From assembly GCF_902705885.1 (NCBI RefSeq), contig NZ_CACSIP010000056.1:163442-227441 (forward strand): a stretch of 64,000 nt of DNA, in the 5' to 3' direction. This stretch comes from Mycolicibacterium austroafricanum. GTDB lineage: Bacteria; Actinomycetota; Actinomycetes; Mycobacteriales; Mycobacteriaceae. A program made the translations under genes and the position numbers. Below, piece by piece: positions 27,230-38,301 of the stretch; the stretch's first letter is position 1, and each line of letters begins with the position of its first letter. A model generated the notes under the pieces. It saw only the letters and a list, made by a program, of their open reading frames with translations, was not told the origin of the DNA and searched no databases.

Positions 27230-27823
27230 ATGACCGCGCCAGCCATCATCGATTCGCAGAACCTCAGCGACCTGCTCGGCTCGACCACCCCGCCGCGGGT
27301 GCTCGACGTCCGCACCCCGGGCGAGTTCGAAACCGCCCACATCGCCGGGGCGTACAACGTGCCGCTGGATCTGCTGCGCGAACACCGCGACGAGATCATC
27401 AAACACCTCGACGAGGACGTCGTGCTGGTCTGCCGCTCCGGTCAACGCGCCGCCCAAGCAGAGGAAACCCTGCGCACCGCCGGCCTGGGCAACGTGCACA
27501 TCCTCGACGGCGGCATCACCGCCTGGGAAACCCGGGGCTTCGCGGTCAACCGCGGCGCACCACGTTGGGACCTCGAGCGCCAAGTCCGCCTCGTCGCCGG
27601 CTCGATCGTGCTCTCCAGCATCCTGGCCAGCATCGCCCTACCCAAAGCCAAATGGGTGGCCGCCGCGATCGGCGGCGGACTGACCTTCGCCTCGGTGACC
27701 AACACCTGCGCGATGGGCATGGCACTGTCCAAGCTGCCCTACAACCGCGGCGCCACCTGCGACGCCCCCACCATCGTGTCCCAACTCGTCGGATCTGCCC
27801 CCACCGACCCGAAAGCCCGGTAG
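27230..27823 (+). CDS. Rhodanese-DUF2892 membrane sulfurtransferase
   Basis: 197-residue protein: a rhodanese domain (residues 1-105) with the catalytic cysteine in LVCRSGQRA (about C67), then two hydrophobic segments (about 120-165) of the DUF2892 kind that anchor it in the membrane. Members move sulfane sulfur between carriers. ATG 27230 follows an AAAGGA site. First gene of the plus-strand operon with TSUP exporter and CstR-like repressor. Confidence 0.9.
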   Translation: MTAPAIIDSQNLSDLLGSTTPPRVLDVRTPGEFETAHIAGAYNVPLDLLREHRDEIIKHLDEDVVLVCRSGQRAAQAEETLRTAGLGNVHILDGGITAWETRGFAVNRGAPRWDLERQVRLVAGSIVLSSILASIALPKAKWVAAAIGGGLTFASVTNTCAMGMALSKLPYNRGATCDAPTIVSQLVGSAPTDPKAR

Positions 27824-27828
27824 CGACC

Positions 27829-28728
27829 ATGATCGCGCTGACCATCGGGCTGGCCGTCTTCGTCGGCATCGCCCTCGGGCTCCTCGGCGGCGGCGGCTCC
27901 ATCCTCACCGTCCCGCTGCTGGCCTACGTCGCCGGCATGGACGCCAAACAAGCCATCGCCACCTCACTGCTCGTCGTCGGCGCCACCAGCGCCATCGGCG
28001 CCATCTCCCACGCCCGAGCCGGCCGCGTCCAATGGCGCACCGGCCTGATCTTCGGCGCCGCCGGCATGGCCGGCGCCTACGCCGGCGGCATCCTCGCCCG
28101 CTACATCCCCGGAACCGTGCTACTCATCGGCTTCGCCGTAATGATGATCGCCACCGCCATCGCCATGCTGCGCGGCCGCAGGAATGCCGAGACCTCCGAA
28201 GGCGAACATCGGCTGCCGATACCCAAAATCATCGCCGAAGGCCTGGTGGTCGGCCTGGTCACCGGCCTGGTCGGCGCCGGCGGCGGCTTCCTCGTCGTCC
28301 CCGCCCTCGCACTACTCGGCGGACTACCCATGCCCCTCGCCGTCGGCACCTCACTAATCGTCATCGCCATGAAATCCTTCGCCGGCCTCGCCGGATACCT
28401 CACCAGCGTCCACATCAACTGGACCCTCGCCCTAGCCGTCACCACCGCCGCCGTCCTCGGCGCCCTCATCGGCTCCCGCCTCACCGCACTCATCAACCCC
28501 GACGCCCTACGCAAAACCTTCGGCTGGTTCGTCCTGGCCATGTCCTCAGTCATCCTCGCCCAAGAAATCCACCCCGCCGTCGGAATCACCGCCGCAGCCC
28601 TCACCGCCACCGCAGCCGGGCTGCACCTAGCCTGCACCCGAAAAAACATCTGCCCACTGCGCCGACTGACACCCGGCCGGCGGGAGCCCGCGGCCACCGG
28701 TCAACCCGCCACACACACCACCTCATGA
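27829..28728 (+). CDS. TSUP (TauE/SafE) family sulfur-compound transporter
   Basis: 299-residue integral membrane protein with about eight transmembrane segments and two related halves, each starting with a glycine-rich motif (LGLLGGGGSIL and VGLVGAGGGFLVVP). TSUP proteins export or import sulfite, thiosulfate or sulfonates; here, next to persulfide-oxidising enzymes, sulfite or thiosulfate export is the likely job (inference). The ATG at 27829 follows the rhodanese stop by five bases. Confidence 0.9.
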   Translation: MIALTIGLAVFVGIALGLLGGGGSILTVPLLAYVAGMDAKQAIATSLLVVGATSAIGAISHARAGRVQWRTGLIFGAAGMAGAYAGGILARYIPGTVLLIGFAVMMIATAIAMLRGRRNAETSEGEHRLPIPKIIAEGLVVGLVTGLVGAGGGFLVVPALALLGGLPMPLAVGTSLIVIAMKSFAGLAGYLTSVHINWTLALAVTTAAVLGALIGSRLTALINPDALRKTFGWFVLAMSSVILAQEIHPAVGITAAALTATAAGLHLACTRKNICPLRRLTPGRREPAATGQPATHTTS

Positions 28729-28759
28729 CCATTCGACGCAAAGAAAAGGAGGATCCGAC

Positions 28760-29032
28760 ATGGCCGCTGACCAGATCGCCGAAGCCGAGGTACTGAACCG
28801 GTTGCGGCGCGCCCAGGGACAACTGGCCGGCGTGATCTCGATGATCGAACAGGGCCGCGACTGCAAGGACGTGGTCACGCAGCTGGCCGCGGTGTCGAAG
28901 GCGCTGGACCGCGCCGGGTTCAAGATCGTCGCCACCGGGATGCGGGAATGCGCCACCGGCGCCGCCGCCACCGGCGACCATACGCCGATGACCGAGGCCG
29001 AGCTTGAAAAGCTCTTCCTCGCACTGTCGTAA
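28760..29032 (+). CDS. CsoR-family repressor, persulfide-sensing CstR type
   Basis: 90-residue all-helical DNA-binding repressor (DUF156). Two conserved cysteines are present, C35 (RDCKDVV) and C64 (MRECATG), but the histidine four residues before the second cysteine that copper-sensing CsoR needs is glycine (G60). That pattern fits CstR-like sensors that form inter-cysteine sulfur bridges when persulfide rises. It should bind the four ATACCC/GGGTAT operators at 27071-27176 and control both divergent operons. A strong AAGGAGG site precedes the ATG. Confidence 0.88.
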   Translation: MAADQIAEAEVLNRLRRAQGQLAGVISMIEQGRDCKDVVTQLAAVSKALDRAGFKIVATGMRECATGAAATGDHTPMTEAELEKLFLALS

Positions 29033-29152
29033 CCCCGCTAGGCAGCGCTGCGATCGACCTCCTCCTTCACGCCGAACTTTGGGACCCCGACCAAGGTGGG
29101 ACAGCCCTGAGAGACTCCACCCCACCACTAAGAGAAAGCGAAATGAATCACT

Positions 29153-29902
29153 ATGACAATCAACGAGATTCCCACCCCGACCACGAACTCGACCGCCGTA
29201 ACGGGCATGCCGCGCATCGGCGACCCAGCGCCGGCCTTCACCGCCGTGACGACCCAGGGTGACATCAACTTCCCTGCCGACTACGCCGGGAAGTGGGTCG
29301 TCTTCTTCTCTCATCCTGCCGACTTCACCCCGGTCTGCACCAGCGAGTTCATGACGTTTGCGTCGATGCAGCAGGAGTTCGCGGCCTACAACACCGAGCT
29401 GGTCGGCCTCTCAGTCGACGGGCTGTACAGCCACATCGCCTGGCTGCGAACCATCAAGGACAAGATCACCTTCCGGGGTATGAAGGACGTCGAGGTCACC
29501 TTCCCGCTCATCGAGGACATCTCGATGAAGATCGCCGAGATGTACGGGATGATCATGCCCGGCGAGGACTCCACCAAGGCGGTACGCGCGGTGTTCGTCA
29601 TCGACCCGGAGGGCAAAATCCGCACGGTCATCTACTACCCACTGAGTCTCGGCCGCAACTTCGACGAGTTGCTTCGCGTCGTCAAGGCACTGCAGACCGC
29701 CGACCACTTCTCGGTCGCGACACCGGCCGACTGGCGACCCGGCGACTCGGTCATCGTTCCCCCTGCCGGCTCCTGCGGCACCGCCAAGGAACGCATGGAC
29801 GGCCACGACGAGGGCGTCAAGTGTGAAGACTGGTTCTTCTGCACCAAAGAGATCGCTGCCGCCGACATCGAGTCTGCGATCCGCGTGAGAGGCAAGGCGT
29901 GA
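29153..29902 (+). CDS. Peroxiredoxin, Prx6-like
   Basis: 249-residue thiol peroxidase reducing peroxides (and possibly persulfides). The peroxidatic cysteine is in TPVCTSEF (C62), and the length and C-terminal domain (from FSVATPADWRPGD) match the Prx6/AhpC2 group common in archaea and some bacteria. Extra C-terminal cysteines (GSCGTA, VKCEDWFFCTK) could serve as resolving residues. It lies downstream of the CstR operon after a 120-base gap and overlaps the next rhodanese gene by its stop. Confidence 0.9.
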   Translation: MTINEIPTPTTNSTAVTGMPRIGDPAPAFTAVTTQGDINFPADYAGKWVVFFSHPADFTPVCTSEFMTFASMQQEFAAYNTELVGLSVDGLYSHIAWLRTIKDKITFRGMKDVEVTFPLIEDISMKIAEMYGMIMPGEDSTKAVRAVFVIDPEGKIRTVIYYPLSLGRNFDELLRVVKALQTADHFSVATPADWRPGDSVIVPPAGSCGTAKERMDGHDEGVKCEDWFFCTKEIAAADIESAIRVRGKA

Positions 29903-30234
29903 TGGACGTATTGGAAATCGATCCGAACGGGGCGATGGGGCTTGTCGACGAGTCCGGCGCCACCCTGCTCGACGTCCGCGAGGACGACGAGTGGACCGCC
30001 GGACACGCTCCCGGTGCAGTCCACGTGCGGCTTGGTCAACTCGATCCGCGCACCTTCGACGCCACCGTGCCGGTTGTCGCGGTGTGCCGTTCGGGCAACA
30101 GATCTGGTTCAGCGGCAAGAAAACTCGCGGCCGCCGGTGTCACTGTCTACAACCTGGTCGGCGGCATGAAGGCGTGGCGGAAGGCCGGGAGACCAGTGAT
30201 CCGCGACGACGGTACGGCCGGCACGGTTCTCTGA
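29902..30234 (+). CDS. Single-domain rhodanese sulfurtransferase
   Basis: 110-residue rhodanese with catalytic loop VCRSGNRSG (cysteine about residue 58) and the usual LLDVRE opening. The ATG at 29902 overlaps the peroxiredoxin stop, so the two are co-translated; a GTG three bases earlier is also possible. It is the third rhodanese-bearing gene in the island and probably supplies or removes sulfane sulfur. Confidence 0.88.
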   Translation: MDVLEIDPNGAMGLVDESGATLLDVREDDEWTAGHAPGAVHVRLGQLDPRTFDATVPVVAVCRSGNRSGSAARKLAAAGVTVYNLVGGMKAWRKAGRPVIRDDGTAGTVL

Positions 30235-30247
30235 TCGCCAACGACAG

Positions 30248-30280
30248 CGCCGGCGCCCCCGTGATCCGAGGGCGCCGGCG
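30248..30280. terminator. Bidirectional terminator-like hairpin
   Basis: A perfect 11-bp stem (CGCCGGCGCCC with 30270-30280) and 11-nt loop between the converging rhodanese and glutamine synthetase genes. It lacks a U-run, as is common for mycobacterial terminators. Confidence 0.6.
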
Positions 30281-30298
30281 TCGGTGAAGCGATGGCAA

Positions 30299-32473
30299 TC
30301 AGAGGATGTAGAGCATCTCCTGGTAGGTCGGCAGCGGCCACAGATCGTCGGCGACAACGCCTTCCAACGCGTCGGCTGCGGTGCGCACCGCGTCCATCAG
30401 CGGCAGCAGGCTCTGCGCGTGAGCGGCTTCCTCGCCGGCCGAGTCGCCACCGTGCACACCCGTCGCCGTTTTGAGTGCGCTCAGCGCACTCGTCAGCTCC
30501 GAGATGGGCGCGGAGATCGCCGACAACATCGTCATGTCCGGTTCGATGCCGGCTGCCTTCAACGTCGCCACGTTCTGCGCCAGCTCGGTCTGGTAGCGAA
30601 TCGCCGCGGGAAGGACCACCGTCGACCCCACCTCGAGGGTCAGCTTCGCCTCGACGGCCACGGTCAGCGCGTACATCTCGTACCGGACCTCCACCCGGCT
30701 CTGCAGCTCACGCGCGCTGAACACGCCGTACTTCTCGAACACCTCGATCGCCTCGGGCTTCACCAGCTCCGGAATGGCGTCGAGTGTGGTCTTGAGGTTC
30801 GGCAGCCCACGTTCGGCGGCCTCGATCTGCCAGTTCTCCGAGTAGCCGTCCCCGTTGAACACCACCGCGCCGTGCTCGGTGATGATCTCGGTGAGCAGCT
30901 TCTGCACCGACATGTCGAAGTCCTCGCCTGATTCGGCGGCACTCTCCAGCCAGGTCGCCATGTAGTCCAGCGAGTCGGCCATGATCGTGTTCAGAATGAT
31001 CATCGGCACGTTGATGGTCTGCCCGGAGCCCGGCGCACGGAACTCGAAGCGGTTGCCGGTGAACGCGAACGGGCTGGTGCGGTTGCGGTCGCCCGGGTCG
31101 GTCGGCAGCACCGGAAGCGTGTCGACACCGATCATCATGCTGCCCTTGCCCTTGGACGACGTCGCAGCACCCTTGGCGATCTGCTCGAACACATCGGCGA
31201 GCTGGTCGCCGAGGAAGATCGAGATGATGGCCGGCGGGGCCTCGTTGGCGCCGAGGCGGTGGTCGTTGGTAGCCGAGGCCACCGACACCCGCAGCAGACC
31301 CGAGAACTTGTGCACGGCACGGATGACGGCTGCGCAGAAGACCAGGAACTGGGCGTTCTCATGCGGGGTGTCGCCGGGCACCAGCAGGCTGCCGAACTGC
31401 GCGTTGCCGAGCGAGAAGTTGACGTGCTTGCCCGATCCGTTGACGCCGGCGAACGGCTTCTCGTGGAACAGGCATTCCATGCCGTGCTTCTTGGCGATGG
31501 TCTTGAACATGGTCATCAACAGCTGCTGATGGTCGGCGGCGATGTTGGCACGCTCGAACATCGGGGCGATCTCGAACTGCCCGGGGGCGACCTCGTTGTG
31601 CCGGGTCTTGGCCGGGATGCCGAGCTTGAACAGCTCACGCTCGGTGTCCATCATGAAGGCCAGCACCCGGTCGGGGATGGCGCCGAAGTAGTGGTCGTCG
31701 AACTCCTGGCCCTTGGGCGGCTTGCAGCCGAACAGGGTGCGGCCGGCGTTGATCAGATCCGGACGGGCCAGGAAGAAGTGCCGGTCGACCAGGAAGTACT
31801 CCTGCTCGGGGCCGCAGAAGGACACGATGTTGTCAAAATCCTTGTGCCCGAACAGCTTCAGGATGCGTTCGGCCTGGGCGCCCATGGCCTGCTGGCTGCG
31901 CAGCAACGGCGTCTTGTAGTCCAGCGCCTCACCGGTCATCGACACGAAGACCGTCGGGATGCACAGCGTGTTGCCGTTCGGGTTCTCCAGGATGTACGCC
32001 GGGCTGGTGACATCCCAGCCGGTGTAACCCCGGGCCTCGAAGGTGCTGCGCAGGCCGCCGGAGGGGAAGCTCGAGGCATCGGGCTCACCCTGAATCAGGG
32101 TCTTGCCGGCGAATTCGGCGAGCGTGGTGCCGTCGCCCACCGGATCGAGGAAGCTGTCGTGCTTCTCAGCGGTAAGCCCCGTCATCGGGTAGAAGACGTG
32201 CGCGTAGTGGGTGGCACCCTTCGACAGCGCCCAGTCCTTCATCACCGAGGCGACCGAGTCGGCGATCGCCGGATCCAGCTTGGCGCCCTTCTCCATCGTC
32301 GCGACCATGGACTTGTAGACCGACTTGGGCAGCCGCAACCGCATCTCGGCCAGCGTGAAGACGTTGGCACCGAAGATCTCGCCGGGGGCCTCTCCGGGAT
32401 CGAAACTGATGGGGGGAGGCACATACGCCTCGACGCTGTTGATCGCCTGCAGGCGTACCGCATTTCCGCTCAA
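30299..32473 (-). CDS. Glutamine synthetase type III
   Basis: About 724 residues, typical of the large GSIII (GlnN) class rather than the 470-residue GSI of mycobacteria. It makes glutamine from glutamate and ammonia with ATP. GSIII features include the long N-terminal region, GPEQEYFLVDRHFF near residue 230, KTRHNEVAPGQFE near 310, GSGKHVNFSLG near 365 and a long C-terminal helical tail. I prefer the TTG at 32473, which has AGGAAG four bases before it; a GTG at 32488 would add five residues. It stands alone between the sulfur island and the fdh genes. Confidence 0.92.
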   Translation of the reverse strand: MSGNAVRLQAINSVEAYVPPPISFDPGEAPGEIFGANVFTLAEMRLRLPKSVYKSMVATMEKGAKLDPAIADSVASVMKDWALSKGATHYAHVFYPMTGLTAEKHDSFLDPVGDGTTLAEFAGKTLIQGEPDASSFPSGGLRSTFEARGYTGWDVTSPAYILENPNGNTLCIPTVFVSMTGEALDYKTPLLRSQQAMGAQAERILKLFGHKDFDNIVSFCGPEQEYFLVDRHFFLARPDLINAGRTLFGCKPPKGQEFDDHYFGAIPDRVLAFMMDTERELFKLGIPAKTRHNEVAPGQFEIAPMFERANIAADHQQLLMTMFKTIAKKHGMECLFHEKPFAGVNGSGKHVNFSLGNAQFGSLLVPGDTPHENAQFLVFCAAVIRAVHKFSGLLRVSVASATNDHRLGANEAPPAIISIFLGDQLADVFEQIAKGAATSSKGKGSMMIGVDTLPVLPTDPGDRNRTSPFAFTGNRFEFRAPGSGQTINVPMIILNTIMADSLDYMATWLESAAESGEDFDMSVQKLLTEIITEHGAVVFNGDGYSENWQIEAAERGLPNLKTTLDAIPELVKPEAIEVFEKYGVFSARELQSRVEVRYEMYALTVAVEAKLTLEVGSTVVLPAAIRYQTELAQNVATLKAAGIEPDMTMLSAISAPISELTSALSALKTATGVHGGDSAGEEAAHAQSLLPLMDAVRTAADALEGVVADDLWPLPTYQEMLYIL

Positions 32474-32662
32474 TGGACTTCCTATCACCGCTGGTGTCCG
32501 CGCGTGGCTTGACGGACAGTTGACCGGCCCACAGTAGGGAGGGCGCGTTCCGGGATTGTTACGTCAGCGTCAACGGGGTGATTCGGTCGTTACGGTCGTT
32601 GCCGTGCGTGGTTCCGGCTTGCGGCCGCGGAGCCGGCGACGGCAGCGCCTACGCTGGGTTTC

Positions 32663-35032
32663 ATGGGTCTACGGCTGCGCAGGGGGCGAGGGGGCACCCG
32701 CGACATCGAGGCGGATTACGACGAGCGCACGACGGTGGTCACCGGCCAGGAGCAGGAGGCGGCCGGAGTCAAGGCCGTGCTGGTGTCGCTGCAGCGTGGG
32801 CTCGAGTCGATGGGCCCGCTGCGGACGGCGCTGTCGCTGTTCAGGCTGAACCAGCGCAAGGGGTTCGACTGCCCGGGCTGCGCGTGGCCGGAGGAACCCG
32901 GGGGTCGCAAGTTCGCCGAGTTCTGCGAGAACGGGGCCAAGGCGGTCGCCGAGGAGGCCACCAAGCGGGTGGTCACGCCCGAGTTCTTCGCCCGCCACTC
33001 GATTGCCGACCTGGAGGGGCGTCCGGAGTACTGGCTGAGCCAGCAGGGCCGACTCACCCACCCGATGGTGCTGCGGCCCGGCGACGACCATTACCGCGAG
33101 ATCGGCTGGCCCGAGGCGTTCCGGTTGATCGCCGACGAACTGCGGGCGCTCGACGACCCGAACGAGGCGGTGTTCTACACCTCCGGTCGCACCAGCAATG
33201 AGGCGGCGTTTCTCTACCAGCTGCTGGTGCGCAGCTTCGGCACCAACAACCTGCCGGACTGTTCGAACATGTGCCACGAGTCCTCGGGAGCCTCGCTGGT
33301 CGAGTCGATCGGTATCGGCAAGGGGTCGGTGACCGTCGAAGACGTGGCGGGCGCGGACCTCATCGTGATCGCCGGACAGAATCCGGGCACCAACCATCCG
33401 CGGATGCTGTCGGTGCTGGAGAAGGCAAAAGCCAACGGCGCGAAGATCATCGCCGTCAACCCACTGCCCGAGGCCGGCCTGATCCGGTTCAAGGACCCGC
33501 AGAAAGTCCACGGGGTCATCGGCCACGGCGTCGCGATCGCCGACGAGTTCGTCCAGATTCGCCTCGGCGGCGACATGGCGTTGTTCGCCGGGGTGGCCCG
33601 GCTGCTGCTGGAGGCCGATGACCGCAGCCCGGGAAGCGTCGTCGACCGCGATTTCATCAACACCTACTGCGCCGGCTTCGAGGAGTACGAAGCGCAGGCG
33701 CGGGCCGTGGACCTCGACACCGTGCTGGAGGCCACCGGCATCTCGCGTACCCAGCTGGAACGGGTGGCCGCGATGTTCGCCGCATCAGAACGCACCGTGG
33801 CGTGCTGGGCGATGGGCCTGACCCAGCACCGCCACGCGGTGCCGATGATCTCCGAGATCAGCAACGTATTGCTGATGCGCGGCATGATCGGCAAACCCGG
33901 CGCGGGCCTGTGCCCGGTGCGCGGACATTCCAACGTTCAGGGCGACCGCACGATGGGCATCTGGGAGAAGATGCCCGAGACGTTCCTGGCCGCGTTGGAC
34001 TCCCACTTCGGCATCAGCAGCCCACGCGAGCACGGCGTGGACACGGTCGACGCGATCCGGGCGATGCGCGACGGCCGGGCCAAGGTCTTCATGGGTATGG
34101 GGGGCAACTTCGCGCTCGCGACGCCGGACACCGCCGTCACCGAGGCGGCACTGCGGGCCTGCGCGCTGACGGTGCAGGTGTCGACGAAGCTGAACCGCAG
34201 CCACGTCGTGCACGGCCGGACCGCCCTCATCCTGCCCTCTCTGGGCCGTACCGACCGTGACCTGCAGAACGGTGTGAAACAGCAGGTTTCGGTGGAGGAT
34301 TCGATGTCGATGGTGCATCTGTCCCGCGGCAGCCTGCACCCGCCCGGCGACCAGGTGAGCAGCGAGGTGGCGATCGTCTGCCAGCTCGCGCGTGAACTGC
34401 TCGGCCCCGGACACCCGGTGCCGTGGGAGCGGTTCACCAACGACTACGACACCATTCGCGACGCGATCGCCGCGGTGGTCCCCGGATGTGCCGACTACAA
34501 CGCCAAGGTGCGGGCACCCGACGGCTTCCAGCTGCCGCACGGCCCCCGCGACTCACGCGAATTTCCCACCAGCACAGGCAAAGCCAACTTCGCGGTCAAC
34601 CCACTGGAATGGGTGCCGGTCCCCGCCGGCCGGCTGGTCCTGCAGACGCTGCGCAGTCACGACCAGTACAACACCACGATCTACGGCCTGTCGGATCGCT
34701 ACCGCGGCGTGGAGGGCGGCCGTCGGGTGGTGTTCGTCAACCCGGCCGACATCGCGTCGTTCGGGCTCGCCGACGGTGACCGGGTGGACCTGGTGTCGGA
34801 GTTCACCGTGGACGGCGAGTTGCAGGAGCGTCGCGCCAAGGACTTCCGGGTGGTGTCGTATTCGACGCCGGTCGGCAACGCCGCGGCCTACTACCCGGAG
34901 ACGAACTCCCTGGTCGCCCTCGACCACGTCGCCGCCAAGTCGAACACCCCGGTGTCGAAAGCCGTGGTCATCCGACTCGAAAAAGCCAGTGCCCCATCTG
35001 ATCTGGTGAGTGGGTCCTCATGGGCAGAGTGA
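32663..35032 (+). CDS. FdhF/YdeP-family molybdopterin oxidoreductase
   Basis: 789-residue cytoplasmic molybdoenzyme of the formate-dehydrogenase-alpha-like YdeP group (M. tuberculosis Rv2900c type). Domain order: N-terminal region with FDCPGCAWPEE near 68, molybdopterin core (DCSNMCHESSG near 198, IAGQNPGTNHPRM near 234, RGHSNVQGDRTMG near 420), and the C-terminal cofactor-binding barrel (GLSDRYRGVEGGRR). The bis-MGD cofactor would come from the MobA pathway. The downstream fdhD overlaps its end and supplies the sulfur-insertion chaperone. True substrate is unproven for this group. Confidence 0.88.
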   Translation: MGLRLRRGRGGTRDIEADYDERTTVVTGQEQEAAGVKAVLVSLQRGLESMGPLRTALSLFRLNQRKGFDCPGCAWPEEPGGRKFAEFCENGAKAVAEEATKRVVTPEFFARHSIADLEGRPEYWLSQQGRLTHPMVLRPGDDHYREIGWPEAFRLIADELRALDDPNEAVFYTSGRTSNEAAFLYQLLVRSFGTNNLPDCSNMCHESSGASLVESIGIGKGSVTVEDVAGADLIVIAGQNPGTNHPRMLSVLEKAKANGAKIIAVNPLPEAGLIRFKDPQKVHGVIGHGVAIADEFVQIRLGGDMALFAGVARLLLEADDRSPGSVVDRDFINTYCAGFEEYEAQARAVDLDTVLEATGISRTQLERVAAMFAASERTVACWAMGLTQHRHAVPMISEISNVLLMRGMIGKPGAGLCPVRGHSNVQGDRTMGIWEKMPETFLAALDSHFGISSPREHGVDTVDAIRAMRDGRAKVFMGMGGNFALATPDTAVTEAALRACALTVQVSTKLNRSHVVHGRTALILPSLGRTDRDLQNGVKQQVSVEDSMSMVHLSRGSLHPPGDQVSSEVAIVCQLARELLGPGHPVPWERFTNDYDTIRDAIAAVVPGCADYNAKVRAPDGFQLPHGPRDSREFPTSTGKANFAVNPLEWVPVPAGRLVLQTLRSHDQYNTTIYGLSDRYRGVEGGRRVVFVNPADIASFGLADGDRVDLVSEFTVDGELQERRAKDFRVVSYSTPVGNAAAYYPETNSLVALDHVAAKSNTPVSKAVVIRLEKASAPSDLVSGSSWAE

Positions 35033-35844
35033 CGGCGCGCCGACGGGCGCGGCACGTGACGGCCGACGACGTGGTGGCCCGGCCCGAGACGCTGGTGGTC
35101 GAGGAGCCGTTGGAGATTCGGGTCAACGGGGTGCCGTTGACCGTGACGATGCGTACTCCCGGCTCCGATGTCGAGTTGGCGCAGGGGTTTCTGCTCACCG
35201 AGGGTGTGGTGTCCCGGCGCGAGGACATCCTGTCGGTGCGGTACTGCCGCGGCGCGGACGAAGACGGTCTCAACTCCTACAACGTGCTCGACGTGACGCT
35301 GGCGCCGGACGTGCCCGCGCCGGACGTCGATCCCACCCGGAACTTCTACACGACGTCGTCGTGCGGCGTGTGCGGGAAAGCGTCACTGGAGGCGGTCCGC
35401 CTGATCAGCAAGCACGGCCCCGGTGACGACCCGGCGACGGTGCGGGCAGAGACGTTGTCGGCATTGCCGGGCAAGCTACGCGACGCGCAGAAGGTGTTCG
35501 CTGCGACCGGCGGTCTGCACGGTGCGGCACTGTTCGGCTGCGACGGCAGCGTGTTGGTGGTGCGCGAGGACATCGGCAGGCACAACGCCGTCGACAAGGT
35601 GATCGGCTGGGCGCTGGAGCAGCGTCGGGTGCCGCTGAGCGCCACCGTGCTGCTGGTCAGCGGGCGGGCGTCGTTCGAGCTGACCCAGAAGGCGGTGATG
35701 GCCGGCATCCCGATGCTCGCCGCGGTGTCCGCGCCGTCCTCTCTGGCCGTCGACCTGGCCAGCCAGTCCGGGCTGACGCTGGTGGCCTTCCTGCGGGGTG
35801 ACTCGATGAACGTCTACACCAGGCCCGACCGCGTGAAGAACTGA
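35020..35844 (+). CDS. fdhD: Formate dehydrogenase accessory sulfurtransferase FdhD
   Basis: 274-residue carrier that takes sulfur from a cysteine desulfurase and passes it to the Mo-bisMGD cofactor, which formate dehydrogenases need for activity. The essential Cys-x-x-Cys loop is present in TTSSCGVCGKAS (C115, C118), and the cofactor-binding segment REDIGRHNAVDK near 180 is intact. The ATG overlaps the end of the fdhF-like gene by 13 bases. Confidence 0.95.
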   Translation: MGRVTARRRARHVTADDVVARPETLVVEEPLEIRVNGVPLTVTMRTPGSDVELAQGFLLTEGVVSRREDILSVRYCRGADEDGLNSYNVLDVTLAPDVPAPDVDPTRNFYTTSSCGVCGKASLEAVRLISKHGPGDDPATVRAETLSALPGKLRDAQKVFAATGGLHGAALFGCDGSVLVVREDIGRHNAVDKVIGWALEQRRVPLSATVLLVSGRASFELTQKAVMAGIPMLAAVSAPSSLAVDLASQSGLTLVAFLRGDSMNVYTRPDRVKN

Positions 35845-35867
35845 CCGAAAACCGGCCCCTACCTGCA

Positions 35868-35901
35868 ATCTCCATGCATTCTCCAGACAAACTCCATGCA
35901 C
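35868..35901 (+). promoter_or_regulatory. Three CTCCA direct repeats, 11-bp spacing, before glycosyltransferase gene
   Basis: TCCATGCAT (35871), TCCAGACAA (35882) and TCCATGCAC (35893) start exactly 11 bases apart, each preceded by TC or AC. The last repeat begins 40 bases before the ATG at 35933. A similar array with the same spacing and distance precedes the gene at 44742. Direct repeats one helix turn apart are the usual target of winged-helix activators of the SARP/OmpR kind. Confidence 0.65.
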
Positions 35902-35932
35902 CGCCATCCGCTGATGCCCGAGCATCGACAGC

Positions 35933-37020
35933 ATGCCCGAGATCCTGGTCGCCACGCTGTCGTCGGCCGGCCGCGCCGAACCGCTGTTCAGCGTCGCCGG
36001 CGATCTCGTGGGCCGCGGGCACCGGGTCACCGTGATGACCGGCGTCGCGCACGCGGAGTCGGTGCGGCAGCTCGGGGCTCGTCTGCATCCGTTGCCGGCG
36101 ACAGCCGATGGCGAGCCATCGTCGCACACCGCAGGGGCGGGACCCGATGACTTCTCCCGTCGGCTGCCCTGCCAGACGGTCGAATTCCGCAGGGCGCTCG
36201 GCGAACGGCGTTACGACGTCGTCATCATGGACTACGGACTGTCCGGGATCGTCCCGCTGCTGTCCGGCGCCGCAACTGCTGTGCCGCCGGTGCTGTGCTA
36301 CACCCCCACCCCGGCCGTTCCGGCGCAGCTTCTCGAGGTCGGAGCCCTCTTCGACCGGCTGATCGTCCCGACGGTACCGAGCTTCGAGTACCCGCACAAT
36401 GACCTGCCTGCAAGCCTGCGATTCGTCGGAGTGGTGCGGCCGCGACCGCCGGACGGGTTCGTGCCCCCGGCGTGGTGGGCCGAACTCGACGGCGCCCGGC
36501 CGGTCGTGCACGTCACCCAGGGCACCGACAACGGTGATCTGTCCCAGCTCGTCGAACCCTGCATCAGCGCGCTCGCCGACAGCGACGTGACGGTGGTGGT
36601 CAGCACCGGCGGTCGTGACCCCGGCGCGTTGGGCATCCCCCTACCGGCCAATGCGTTCGTCGCCGAGCATCTCCCGCAGGATCTGCTGCTTCCGAAAGTC
36701 GACGTCCTGGTGACCGACGGTGGCTATGCCACTGTGCAGCCCGCCTTGGCGGCGGGGGTGCCCATCGTCGTCGCGGGCAGCACCGGGGACCGCGCTGAGG
36801 TCGCCGCCCGGGTGGCCTGGTCGGGCACCGGGATCAATCTGCAGACAGGTACACCGTCACCGGCGGCGATCGCAGCGGCCGTTCAGCGGATCCGCAGCGA
36901 GGCCGGGTTCCTGCGCAACGCCCGCAGGTTGGAGGCGGACTTCGCCCGCCGCGACGGGGTCGCAGAGATCGCGGCCCTGGTCGACGAGGTCGTCGGGGAA
37001 CGCGCGCAGCGGTGGGCGAA

Positions 37021-37024
<4 letters not shown>
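35933..37024 (+). CDS. GT1-family glycosyltransferase (MGT-like)
   Basis: 363-residue GT-B fold glycosyltransferase of the UDP-glucuronosyl/macrolide transferase-like group. N-terminal Rossmann domain opens EILVATLSSAGRAEPLFSVAGDL; the C-terminal nucleotide-sugar domain has FVAEHLPQDLLLPKVDVLVTDGGYATVQPALAAGVP near 245-285. The acceptor is unknown; in mycobacteria such enzymes modify lipids or small molecules. It is preceded by the CTCCA array and followed immediately by clpX in the other direction. Little or no 5' leader room suggests a leaderless or short-leader transcript. Confidence 0.85.

Positions 37025-38301
<1,277 letters not shown>

Noticed and set aside
27565..27828. Long N-terminal extension of the TSUP transporter
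   Set aside because: It overlaps the rhodanese gene in another frame and is basic, non-membrane sequence; ATG 27829 gives the family start.
32485..32662. Promoter or riboswitch for GSIII
   Set aside because: No glutamine-type motif or clear structure could be recognised.
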